From assembly GCA_001564255.1 (NCBI GenBank), contig LKNC01000021.1, positions 1 to 16,965 of the forward strand: a DNA stretch of 16,965 bases. Direction: 5' to 3'. This DNA comes from Natrialbaceae archaeon Tc-Br11_E2g1. GTDB taxonomy: Archaea > Halobacteriota > Halobacteria > Halobacteriales > Natrialbaceae. Below, piece by piece: positions 6,216 to 14,000 of the stretch (the stretch's first letter is position 1; every line of letters begins with the position of its first letter). A program made the translations under genes and the position numbers. The notes beneath the pieces were generated by a model. It was given only the letters and a program-made list of their open reading frames with translations, was not told the DNA's origin and ran no database searches.

Positions 6216-7196
6216 CTAGTTTTCGCTGGCGCGTCCGAGAGCCTCACCCGCCAGTTCGACCGCCGTCTCGAGGTCCGGGCCCAGTGGCGAGCCGACGACG
6301 ATCCCGTCGACGTGTTCGAGTGCGGCCGAAAAACGCTCGGCCACCGTTCCCGTGGTTCCGGCGATACAGAACGCGTCGATCATCCCCTCGGTGACGTGGT
6401 CGAACGCTTCGTTCAGGTCGCCCCCCTCGAGGGCCTCGCTGACGGATTCCGCCGCCTCGCGGTCGATCCCGTGGCGCTCGAGGACCGGCGGGGCGGCTCC
6501 GCCGACGATAAAGGCCACGGGCGGGCGTGCGGCTTCCCGTGCGCTCGCCTCGTCTTCGGCGACGCTGACGCTCGCGAAAGCGAGGGCGTCGAACTCCCCG
6601 CGTTCGTCGGGGCGTTCTTTGAGCCCCTGTGCGATCTGGCCGGCGGACCACTCGAGGTCTTTCGGGTGGCAGGCGTTTATCAACGTCCCGTCGGCGTGTT
6701 TCGCGCTCATCCGGAGCATCTGTGGTCCCTGTGCGCCGACGTAGACCGGGATCTCGGCCGGCTCTACGTTGAGCGAGGCGTCTTTGGCGGTGAACGTGCC
6801 CTCGTGGGTGACGGTCCCGCCGGCCCACAGATCCTCGGCGACTTTGAACGTCTCGAGGACCCGACGAAGCGGCCTGTCACGGTCGATGCCGAGGTTCGCA
6901 AGCGTCGACCGATCGCCAGCGCCGACGCCGAAGACCGCCCGGCCGTCGCTGACCTCGTCTACCGTCGCCATGCGGGAAGCGAGGGTGACGGGGTGGGAGT
7001 CGTACGGGTTGACGGCTGCCGGCCCGACAAGGAGGTCGTCGGTCCGTTCGGCCATCCGCGAGAGCGTGATGAAGGGGTCGCGGTTGAAGTAGTGGCTGCT
7101 CGTGAAGGCCGCGTCGAACCCCTCACGCTCCGCGAGGGCAGCGAGGTCGGCGATACGATCCGGCGGGTGTTCCGGGGTGAGTTCGATTCCGTTCAT
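6216..7196 (-). CDS. mer: F420-dependent methylene-tetrahydromethanopterin/folate reductase (Mer-type)
   Basis: This 326-residue luciferase-like TIM-barrel protein belongs to the F420-dependent oxidoreductases. It starts M-N-G-I-E-L-T-P-E-H-P and has V-N-P-Y-D-S-H-P-V-T-L-A-S-R near residue 63. The phosphate-binding G-V-G-A-G-D-R-S-T-L-A-N-L-G follows, then R-P-L-R-R-V-L-E-T-F-K-V and P-V-Y-V-G-A-Q-G-P-Q-M-L-R-M-S-A-K-H-A-D-G, all typical of Mer. Mer reduces the methylene-C1 carrier to methyl using F420H2. Haloarchaea use folate-type carriers, so a methylene-tetrahydrofolate reductase role feeding methionine synthesis is plausible but inferred. The frame extends upstream to 7304, but the ATG at 7196 overlaps the cofE stop by four bases (ATGA) and fits the family N-terminus. 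Translational coupling with cofE is likely. Confidence 0.85.
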   Translation of the reverse strand: MNGIELTPEHPPDRIADLAALAEREGFDAAFTSSHYFNRDPFITLSRMAERTDDLLVGPAAVNPYDSHPVTLASRMATVDEVSDGRAVFGVGAGDRSTLANLGIDRDRPLRRVLETFKVAEDLWAGGTVTHEGTFTAKDASLNVEPAEIPVYVGAQGPQMLRMSAKHADGTLINACHPKDLEWSAGQIAQGLKERPDERGEFDALAFASVSVAEDEASAREAARPPVAFIVGGAAPPVLERHGIDREAAESVSEALEGGDLNEAFDHVTEGMIDAFCIAGTTGTVAERFSAALEHVDGIVVGSPLGPDLETAVELAGEALGRASEN

Positions 7197-7972
7197 CGTC
7201 CTACCTTTGAGTCGTACCTCCAGGTGCGAAGTGCCTGTCGGACGAAGTCCGTCTCGACCTCCCTGAACAGTTCGTCGCTGCCCTCGTGGTCGCCGAAGCT
7301 CCACCCGCGGACGACGACCGCGGGCGTCCCCCCGTCGCCCTCGCCGGCGACGAGGTTCGCCGCCGAGGCGAGTTCGTCGACCACCGACTGGACGGTGACG
7401 CCGAGTTTCCGGCCATCACGGTCTTTCTCGCCGCGCCAGTCCCGGCTCGCGGGCATCCCGGCCCAGCCGAGGGCGACCCCACGCTGGCCGTGACGGAACG
7501 GCCGCCCGCAGGTGTCCGTGACGATCACCGCCACGTCGTGGCCGGCCTCGAGCAGCCCCTCCCGAATGCGCCCGGCACTCGCCGCCGGGTTCTTCGGCAA
7601 CAGGAGCAGGTCGTGACCCGGCACGTTCGATCGATCGATCCCCGCGTTCACGCTCACGTGCCCAAACCGGGACTCCGTCAGCAAGAACGGGGCCTCCATC
7701 AGCAACTCGGTGCTCTCCTCGAGGACTGCCTGAGCGAAGCGCGGGTCCTTCTCCTCGCCCGTGACGTCCTCGAGTCGTAGTGCGATCTCCCGGGCCCGGG
7801 GACTCGCGGGGAACTCGTCGAGATCGAACGCTCGCCCCTCGGCTTTCGAGACGACGGTGCTCGCGACCGTCACGACGTCGCCGGCCTCGAGGTCGGCCCG
7901 TTCGGCGAGCAACCCCGCGAGGTCGTCGCCGGGGTGGATCTCCGGGAGGCCCGGAACAGCGTGTAGTTCCAT
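7193..7972 (-). CDS. cofE: Coenzyme F420-0:L-glutamate ligase CofE
   Basis: This 259-residue protein is the usual length of archaeal CofE. It adds gamma-linked glutamates to F420-0 with GTP, completing coenzyme F420. Visible motifs are S-T-V-V-S-K-A-E-G-R near residue 38, G-H-V-S-V-N-A-G-I-D-R-S-N-V near 104, and the long T-D-T-C-G-R-P-F-R-H-G-Q-R-G-V-A-L-G-W-A-G-M block from about 153. Next come W-R-G-E-K-D-R-D-G-R-K-L and S-V-V-D-E-L-A-S-A-A-N-L-V, which belong to the metal/GTP-binding face of the family. It is the first gene of a two-gene unit with mer: its TGA overlaps the mer ATG. A cttttgc box lies at about 7996-8003. There is no fused C-terminal nitroreductase (FbiB-type) domain. Confidence 0.93.
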   Translation of the reverse strand: MELHAVPGLPEIHPGDDLAGLLAERADLEAGDVVTVASTVVSKAEGRAFDLDEFPASPRAREIALRLEDVTGEEKDPRFAQAVLEESTELLMEAPFLLTESRFGHVSVNAGIDRSNVPGHDLLLLPKNPAASAGRIREGLLEAGHDVAVIVTDTCGRPFRHGQRGVALGWAGMPASRDWRGEKDRDGRKLGVTVQSVVDELASAANLVAGEGDGGTPAVVVRGWSFGDHEGSDELFREVETDFVRQALRTWRYDSKVGR

Positions 7973-7992
7973 ATCGGGGGGTAGGAAAGCGC

Positions 7993-8004
7993 GGGCAAAA
8001 GCCC
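7993..8004 (-). promoter_or_regulatory. Promoter-like element of cofE-mer, embedded in a small palindrome
   Basis: The plus strand reads gggc-aaaa-gccc. On the minus strand the T-rich centre lies about 26 bases before the cofE ATG at 7972, the place for a TATA box. The match to consensus is weak. Confidence 0.3.
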
Positions 8005-8108
8005 ACCGTCACCGGAGAGATCCGGGAGGGTCACCGTGGGCGAACAGCGACCTCCCGGCCGTCTTCGAGGAGGGACACACCGTCCCCGTCAGTCGTGTAG
8101 GCCCTACG

Positions 8109-8116
8109 CATTTACT
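8109..8116 (+). promoter_or_regulatory. TATA-like box of the SDR gene
   Basis: The sequence catttact is centred about 26 bases before the ATG at 8138. It supports that start over the longer open frame beginning at 8036. Confidence 0.42.
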
Positions 8117-8137
8117 TCTCGTCGCCGTAGTGGGGTC

Positions 8138-9094
8138 ATGAACTGGACAGCCGACGACGTCCCCGACCAGACGGGACGAACGATCGTCGTGACGGGTGCC
8201 AACAGCGGAATCGGCCTCGAGGCGGTCCGCGAACTCGCGGGGAACGGCGCGACGGTGGTCATGGCCTGCCGGAGCGTCGACCGTGGGAGGAAAGCCGCCG
8301 CCGACGTGCGTGGGGACGTTCCCGACGCCGACCTCCGCGTGGAGGCGTGTGACCTGGCCGACCTCGAGTCGGTGGCCGCGTTCGCGGACCGCCTCGGTGA
8401 CGAGCGCATCGACGTCCTGGTCAACAACGCGGGGACCATGGCGATCCCGCGCTCGGAGACGGTCGACGGCTTCGAGACGCAGTTCGGCGTCAACCACCTC
8501 GGACACTTCGCGCTGACGGGACAGCTCCTCGAGACCCTCCGTCCCGACGCCGACGGGAAGTCACGGGTCGTCACCGTCTCGAGTGGGATGCACGAACGAG
8601 GGGAGATCGACTTCGAGGACCTCCACGGTGAACGCGGGTACGACGTGTGGGACGCCTACGCCCAGTCGAAACTGGCGAACGTCCTCTTCGCGTACGAACT
8701 ACAGCGACGCCTGCTCACAGCCGACGCGAGCGTCGAGAGCATGGCGGTCCACCCCGGCTACGCGAACACCCGATTGCAGTTCCGGGGTCCCGAACGACGC
8801 GGGAGCAGGCTTCGAACCGCGGCGATGTGGCTGGCCAATACGGTGTTCGCCCAGTCGGCACAGACGGGTGCGCTGCCGACGCTGTACGCCGCAACCGCGC
8901 CGGACGCCGAGGGGGGTGCCTACTACGGCCCGGGCGGTCCCCTGAACATGCGTGGCCTGCCCGAACGGCAGGCGTCATCGGATCGCTCCTACGACGAGGA
9001 GACCGCACGCCGGCTGTGGGCCGTCTCGAGTGATCTGACCGGCGTCAGCTACGACCTGCCGGAACCGAAGACGTCGACCGTCTCTACCCGCTGA
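8138..9094 (+). CDS. Short-chain dehydrogenase/reductase, retinol-dehydrogenase-like
   Basis: This 318-residue Rossmann-fold oxidoreductase has the dinucleotide-binding T-G-A-N-S-G-I-G at 19-26. M-A-C-R-S follows at the end of the second strand, where the basic residue hints at NADP preference. Then come N-N-A-G at 96-99, Ser148/Ser149 in V-T-V-S-S-G-M, and the catalytic Y-A-Q-S-K (Tyr174, Lys178). The V-N-H-L-G-H-F and V-H-P-G-Y-A-N-T motifs point to the retinol dehydrogenase/WW-oxidoreductase-like subgroup, which usually reduces carbonyls or oxidises alcohols; the substrate cannot be told. The open frame continues upstream to 8036, but that part is Arg-rich and precedes the promoter-like box, so I start at 8138. 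It converges on rimI, with a hairpin right after the stop. Confidence 0.88.
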   Translation: MNWTADDVPDQTGRTIVVTGANSGIGLEAVRELAGNGATVVMACRSVDRGRKAAADVRGDVPDADLRVEACDLADLESVAAFADRLGDERIDVLVNNAGTMAIPRSETVDGFETQFGVNHLGHFALTGQLLETLRPDADGKSRVVTVSSGMHERGEIDFEDLHGERGYDVWDAYAQSKLANVLFAYELQRRLLTADASVESMAVHPGYANTRLQFRGPERRGSRLRTAAMWLANTVFAQSAQTGALPTLYAATAPDAEGGAYYGPGGPLNMRGLPERQASSDRSYDEETARRLWAVSSDLTGVSYDLPEPKTSTVSTR

Positions 9095-9098
9095 GGGA

Positions 9099-9117
9099 TC
9101 GACCGACAGTCGGTCGA
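9099..9117 (+). terminator. Hairpin directly downstream of the SDR gene
   Basis: The sequence tcgaccga-cag-tcggtcga forms a perfect 8-bp stem with a 3-base loop, starting 4 bases after the stop. No T-tract follows, so it may be a processing or stabilising hairpin rather than a classic terminator. Confidence 0.4.
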
Positions 9118-9154
9118 ATCTCCGTCGGTCTCGCCCGGTCGCCGAGTTCGGTGT

Positions 9155-9189
9155 GGCGATCGAGTGTGCAATGACTTTTCTCCGGCAGT
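9155..9189 (-). repeat. Copy 2 of the dispersed element, downstream of rimI in sense
   Basis: Read on the minus strand, it begins actgccgg 22 bases after the rimI stop and ends cgatcgcc. It matches 5754-5788 at 29 of 35 positions. Both copies lie downstream of a gene in that gene's direction, suggesting a transcribed 3' element. Confidence 0.6.
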
Positions 9190-9211
9190 CTGAGCCGGGT
9201 CCGAGCCACCT

Positions 9212-9682
9212 TCAGCCGAGTTTCCGGACCATGATGATCGCGTCCTCGCCGTCCTCGTAGTACCCACGGACCCGGCGAAGCGCCGCGAACCCGAACGTCC
9301 GGTAGAGGCGTTTCGCGCCGTCGTTTCCCTCCCTGACCTCGAGTTTGACCGAGTCGGCCCCCTGGAAGACCACCTCGGAGAGAGCCCGGGTGAGCAAGAG
9401 TGAGCCGATGCCGTCGCCACGGTACCCGGGGTGGACGGCGATGTCTTTCACGTGGCCGAGGGCTCGACCGTGGGTCGGGGTGACGTCGGCGACGACGTAG
9501 CCGACGATCCGGCCGCCCTCGAGGGCGACCAGAAAGCCCGGTTCGTCGAGAAAGCCGGTAAACGCCTCGTAGGGCCACGGCTGGGGGAACGACGCCTTTT
9601 CGATCTCGAGGATCGAGAGCAGGTCCGCACGCTCGGCCTGTCTGACCTGGACATCGCCGGCGTCCGGGGCGGTGACTGTCAC
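9212..9682 (-). CDS. rimI: Ribosomal-protein-type N-terminal acetyltransferase RimI (GNAT)
   Basis: The product is a 156-residue single GNAT domain. The acetyl-CoA phosphate loop is R-G-D-G-I-G at 88-93, preceded by the beta-4 strand with K-D-I-A-V-H-P-G-Y. L-E-V-R-E-G-N follows at 114-120, then A-K-R-L-Y-R-T-F-G-F and R-G-Y-Y-E-D-G-E-D-A at 139-148, whose Tyr residues sit at the general-acid position. This is the RimI/archaeal Ard1 pattern: transfer of acetyl to protein N-termini after Met removal. The start is GTG at 9682, supported by a ttttatcc box about 27 bases upstream on the minus strand, so the mRNA probably begins at a leaderless GTG. It is divergent from the MFS gene. Confidence 0.88.
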   Translation of the reverse strand: MTVTAPDAGDVQVRQAERADLLSILEIEKASFPQPWPYEAFTGFLDEPGFLVALEGGRIVGYVVADVTPTHGRALGHVKDIAVHPGYRGDGIGSLLLTRALSEVVFQGADSVKLEVREGNDGAKRLYRTFGFAALRRVRGYYEDGEDAIIMVRKLG

Positions 9683-9703
9683 GGGCGAACGTAGCGGTAG
9701 GTC

Positions 9704-9713
9704 GGATAAAAGA
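9704..9713 (-). promoter_or_regulatory. TATA box of rimI
   Basis: On the minus strand this reads tcttttatcc, centred about 27 bases before the GTG start at 9682. The spacing decides this start and implies a leaderless transcript. Confidence 0.48.
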
Positions 9714-9746
9714 ACTCCCCCAGGGGCGCGAAAAACGTCGGTTTGG

Positions 9747-9754
9747 TAAAATAC
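9747..9754 (+). promoter_or_regulatory. TATA box of the MFS transporter transcript
   Basis: taaaatac is a good TATA match. With normal spacing, transcription should start near 9777-9782, that is at or just before the ATG at 9782 rather than at the transporter start at 9826. Confidence 0.5.
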
Positions 9755-9781
9755 TTGGCTGTCAGGTACACCGGAACGGGT

Positions 9782-9829
9782 ATGTGTTCGGCCGGAGGGG
9801 TACGGGACGGACGAGGTGGAGCTGGGTGA
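9782..9829 (+). CDS. Possible 15-codon leader ORF ahead of the MFS gene
   Basis: An ATG lies at the expected 5' end of the mRNA and opens a 15-residue frame, M-C-S-A-G-G-V-R-D-G-R-G-G-A-G. Its TGA (9827-9829) overlaps the GTG start (9826-9828) of the transporter as GTGA. The overlap, plus a Shine-Dalgarno-like gaggtgga just before it, fits translational coupling. No conservation can be judged from one sequence, so it may be chance. Confidence 0.3.
   Translation: MCSAGGVRDGRGGAG
9813..9820 (+). promoter_or_regulatory. Shine-Dalgarno-like site that decides the MFS start
   Basis: gaggtgga is complementary to the 3' end of archaeal 16S rRNA and ends 5 bases before the GTG at 9826. It favours that start over the in-frame GTG at 9784. 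Confidence 0.45.
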
Positions 9830-11061
9830 ACGGCAACGACCGCTCGATCGTCGGCTACGTGATGGTCAGCCACGCGATGGTCCACACCTACGAGATGGCG
9901 ATCCCGATTCTGATGACCGTCTGGTTGCTCGAGTTCTCGGTGTCCGCTGCCGTCCTCGGCGCGGCCGTCACGGTCGGCTACGGCCTCTTCGGCGTCGGTG
10001 CTCTCCCTGGCGGGGTGCTGGTCGACCGGTACGGTGCCAAACTGTTGATCACCGTCTGTCTCACCGGAATGGGTCTTTCGTTCCTGCTTTTGAGCGTCGC
10101 CCCTGGAATCGTCGGGATCACCGCCGCACTCGCCGTATGGGGGCTCGCAGCCAGCGTCTATCACCCTGCGGGACTGACCCTGATCAGCAACGGCGTCGAG
10201 GAACGCGGGGCGGGGTTTGGCTACCACGGCATGGCGGGAAACGCCGGCATCGCCTTCGGTCCGCTGGCGACGGCACTACTCTTGCTCGCGTTCGACTGGC
10301 GGACAGCGGTTGCGGTCCTCGCCGTTCCGGCCCTGGTCGTCGCCGTCGCCGGTTTGCTGGTCGACTTCGACCCGGCCGCCGCGGTCGAACTGACCGACGG
10401 CGGTGAGACGGCGTCGAAGGGCTCGCTTCGGGACCTCCGTTCGGATACGCGCCGGCTGTTCACGGTCGGCTTTCTCACCGTCTTCGTCATCGTCTCGTTT
10501 AACGGCCTGTTCTACCGTGGCTCGCTTACCTTCCTGCCCGACCTCCTCGGGGACTTCCTCGAGGGCACTCTCGGAGCCGTCGAACTGTTCGACCCCGACA
10601 GTCCCGTCGCCGAGGAGTTCGATCTCGGCCAGTACCTCTACGTCGCGCTCCTCACGGTGGGGATCGCCGGGCAGTACGTCGGCGGACGACTCACCGAAGC
10701 GCTCGAACCCGAGCGGGGGCTGGCCGCGGTACTCTCGACGGTGACCGTCGTCGCCGTCCTGTTCGTCCCCGTGGCGAACACCGGGCTCCCGGCACTGCTC
10801 GCCGCCAGTGCCGTCCTCGGGTTCGTGATCTTTGCCGTCCAGCCGCTGACTCAGGCGACGATCGCGGCCTACTCACCGCCCGACTCGCGAGGACTGTCGT
10901 TTGGCTACACCTACCTCGCCATCTTCGGCATCGGCGCGTTCGGTGCGGCGATCGTCGGGGTCGTCCTCACGCACTTTTCGGAACTCGAGGTGTTCCTGGT
11001 GCTCGCCTGTTTTTCGGCGTCGAGTGTGGCACTCGCAGTGACGTTACTCCTGCGAAAGTGA
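9826..11061 (+). CDS. Major facilitator superfamily transporter, Fsr-like
   Basis: From the GTG at 9826 the product is 411 residues. About 12 membrane helices can be traced, split by a cytoplasmic linker around residues 185-210 (D-G-G-E-T-A-S-K-G-S-L-R-D-L-R). The loop after helix 2 has G-V-L-V-D-R-Y-G-A-K, a version of MFS motif A. Helices 4 and 5 carry V-Y-H-P-A-G and G-Y-H-G-M-A-G-N-A-G, reminiscent of the fosmidomycin-resistance (Fsr) group of drug/H+ antiporters. An unusually acidic extracytoplasmic loop (L-F-D-P-D-S-P-V-A-E-E-F-D) lies around 255-270. Substrate unknown. The frame also opens at GTG 9784, but the extra 14 residues are Arg-rich and the Shine-Dalgarno-like site favours 9826. 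It converges on the large kinase with 14 bases between stops. Confidence 0.85.
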   Translation: MNGNDRSIVGYVMVSHAMVHTYEMAIPILMTVWLLEFSVSAAVLGAAVTVGYGLFGVGALPGGVLVDRYGAKLLITVCLTGMGLSFLLLSVAPGIVGITAALAVWGLAASVYHPAGLTLISNGVEERGAGFGYHGMAGNAGIAFGPLATALLLLAFDWRTAVAVLAVPALVVAVAGLLVDFDPAAAVELTDGGETASKGSLRDLRSDTRRLFTVGFLTVFVIVSFNGLFYRGSLTFLPDLLGDFLEGTLGAVELFDPDSPVAEEFDLGQYLYVALLTVGIAGQYVGGRLTEALEPERGLAAVLSTVTVVAVLFVPVANTGLPALLAASAVLGFVIFAVQPLTQATIAAYSPPDSRGLSFGYTYLAIFGIGAFGAAIVGVVLTHFSELEVFLVLACFSASSVALAVTLLLRK

Positions 11062-11075
11062 TACTGCGCGGGCTG

Positions 11076-14000
11076 TCAATCCGGACCTGACGACGAGGAG
11101 GGCTGTTCCGCCAGGGGCAGTTCGACGTTGAAAACGGACCCCCTGGAATCGTCGTCGGCTTCCAGCCGATTGCTCGCGGGACTTCGTCCCGCTCTGTCCG
11201 CTATCCAGACGTCACCGCCGTAGTCCTCGAGAAGTGTCGCGACCAGGTAGAGACCCATTCCGGTTCCGTCGCTATCGAGACCCATCTCGCCTTTCTCGAA
11301 GACCTCGTCTTTCCGGCTGTCGGGGATCCCGGGGCCGTTGTCCGCGACGCTCACGACGACGTGATCGTCCTTTTCGGTCACCGAGACCGTCACCTCCGGG
11401 GTCTCCGCGTCGTTGTGTACGATGGCGTTTTTCAGGAGGTTCCGGAACACCGACTCGAGCATGTCGTCGGCGGCGACGTCGACGGCCGGGATAGGCCCCC
11501 GGGTCCTGACGACGGCGGTTTCGTCGGTCGATCGGACCTCGTCGATCTCCGTCTCGAGGACGCGGGGGAGACTGACCGACGTGGGTTCGACGTCTTTCAG
11601 CGTCACTTCCGCGACGTGCCGTGCGTCATCGGTGATCCTGACTGCGTTTCGGGCGCTGTTGAGAGCCTGCTCGACGTACTCCCGCCCGTCCTCGTCGATA
11701 TGCCCTTCCAGACTCTCGGTGGACGCCAGTATCAACTGGAGTTCGTTCCGGATGTCGTGACGGACGATCTCGTTGAGAACCGAGAGGGTGTCCCGCTGGG
11801 TCTCGAGTCGTCGCTCGTACTCTTTCAACTCGGTTACGTCACGGCCGTACACGAGAACGGCCTCCTCACCGGTCCCCGTAACCTCGTAGGGGAGTATCGT
11901 CGTCTGGAGCAGTCTGGTCTCGCCGTCGGCGGTGGTCAACTCCTCTTCTGGGATCCGTTTTGGCTCGCCCGAATCGATCACCTCGAGGTTGCCCTCGCGG
12001 AACTCCCGGGCTTGCTCTTCGGAGGGGAGCACCTCCATGTCCGTCTTCCCCTCGACGTCAGTCGGTGAGAGGCCGTAGGCGTCGGCAGTCGCCTCGTTGG
12101 CGAAGACGTACTCGCCGTCGCGGTTCTTCACGAAAAGCAGGTCCGGCACGAGGTCGATGATCTGTCGGAGGTCGTCGCGGGCGCGTTCGAGTGAGTCCCG
12201 GTGACGTTTGCGATCGGTGACGTCTCGAGCGACCGCGACGAACTTGCGTACCTCGCCGTCGGGGCCGGTGATCGGCGTGATCGTCTGATCGAGGACGAGT
12301 CGGTCACCGTCCTTTCGTTCGCTGACGATCTCTTCTTCCCACTTCTCACCCGAGAGAACCGTGTCCCAGAGGGCATCGTAGTCGCTGTCGTCGTGTTCTT
12401 CCGACCCGAGCAGGCCCGGTCGTTCCCCGACGATCGCCTCCGCGTCGTAGCCGGTGATCTCCGTCGTCGCGGGGTTTGCGTATTCGATCCGGCCGTCCCT
12501 GTCGGTGATGTAGATCGCGTGTGCGGTCTCTTCGACGGCCCTGCGGAACTGCTGGAGTTCCGCCTCACGGGTCTTCTGTTCGGTCACGTCGATGAGGTAG
12601 CCGAGATACCGGGTTCTCCCGTCGTCCCGTCTGACGCGTTTCGTGTGTTCGACTACCCACCGTATCTCACCATCGGCGGTGACGACCCGGTAGGGGTCGT
12701 GGCTGAACCGGTCGGTCCCCGCGTCGCGTTTCACCGCCACCTCCTCGGTGAGACGGTCCCGGTCCGCCTCGTGGACGAGAGTCGCGTACGGCACCTCGCC
12801 GGACTCGAGTTGCTCGGGCGTGTAGCCGAACACGTCCGTGACGTTCTCGGAGACGTACTCGACTGGCCACCCCGTTTCGTCCGCCCAGTTGAAGAAGACG
12901 GCGGGTCCCTGGGTGAACACGTCCCGCTCGTCCTCGAGGGCTCTTTCGTAGCTCTTCCGTTCGTCGACGTCGAGGTGTACCCCCACGGCACGAACCGGTT
13001 CCCCGTCCGCCCGTTCGACGATCCTGCCGATGTCCCGGATCCACTTCCAGTCGCCGTCGGCGGTTCGCATCCGGTGTTCGCTCTCGTAGTAGTCCGTCTC
13101 GCCGGCCATGTGGGCCTCGAGGGCCGCGGTGGCCCGCCCGCGGTCGTCGGGGTGGACGCGCCGTTTCCACGCATCGACGTGTGGATCGATCTCCGCGAGG
13201 TCGTAGCCGAGTATGTCGGCCCACTGCTCGTTGAACTCCACCTCGTCCGTGGTCACATCCCAGTCCCAGATACCGAGGTTCGCCCCCTCGACTGCGAGTT
13301 CGAGGCGGTCGGTGAGCTCCCGGATCTCCCGTTCGCGTTTTACCCGGTCTGTAACGTCCCGGACGGTACAGACGAGACTCCCGTCCTCGAGGTAGCTGAG
13401 CGACAGTTCCTGTGGAAACGTGGTTCCGTCCGCACGGAGTCCGATGGCCTCCCCACGCCACTCGCCGTCGTCCTCGAGGGTCGGAAAGATCTCGTCCTCG
13501 AACCGTTCGATCTCGGCGTCCTCGTAGAGCCGTCGCCAGCTCTCGCCGAGTAACGGCTCCGGGCTCTCGTAGCCGTAGACCTCCGCGTGGGCCCGGTTCA
13601 GATAGACGTACTCCCCGTTCTCCGCGAGGAGGGCCATCCCGTCCATCGACGCTTCCATCGCTTCGGCCCGCTCGAGTACCTCTCGGGCCCGATTGCGGGC
13701 GGTGACGTCGACGTACAGCGCGTGGGTGCCGACGGTCTCACCTTCCTCGTCCAGACGGGGCGAGGCCTGAAGCAACGTGGAGAGTCCCTCGCCGTCGGCC
13801 GTGAGAAACTCGCGTTCTTTCGGGGTGAACTCACCGTCCAGGGCCCGCTCGTAGCCACCACCGTCGAGTAGCTGCCGGGTCGACTCCTCCGTGTACAGTT
13901 CCGCGAGGGGTCGTCCTCGAAGCTCCGCCACGGGGTATCCCAGCTTGTCGGCGAACCGCTGGTTACAGTCCTCGATGAGCGGTTCCCCGTCTTTTTCACG

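Noticed and set aside
6312..7493. A 393-codon plus-strand frame opposite mer and cofE
   Set aside because: Both minus-strand genes have strong family motifs, so this is a shadow frame.
9784..9825. Upstream GTG at 9784 as the MFS start
   Set aside because: It would add 14 Arg-rich residues and lacks a Shine-Dalgarno site; the GTG at 9826 has one. A very short leader from the TATA box means it cannot be fully excluded.
12201..13553. A 450-codon plus-strand frame inside the PAS kinase gene
   Set aside because: It is the complement of a clearly conserved PAS-rich coding region; the composition mirrors the kinase codons and there is no promoter or domain.
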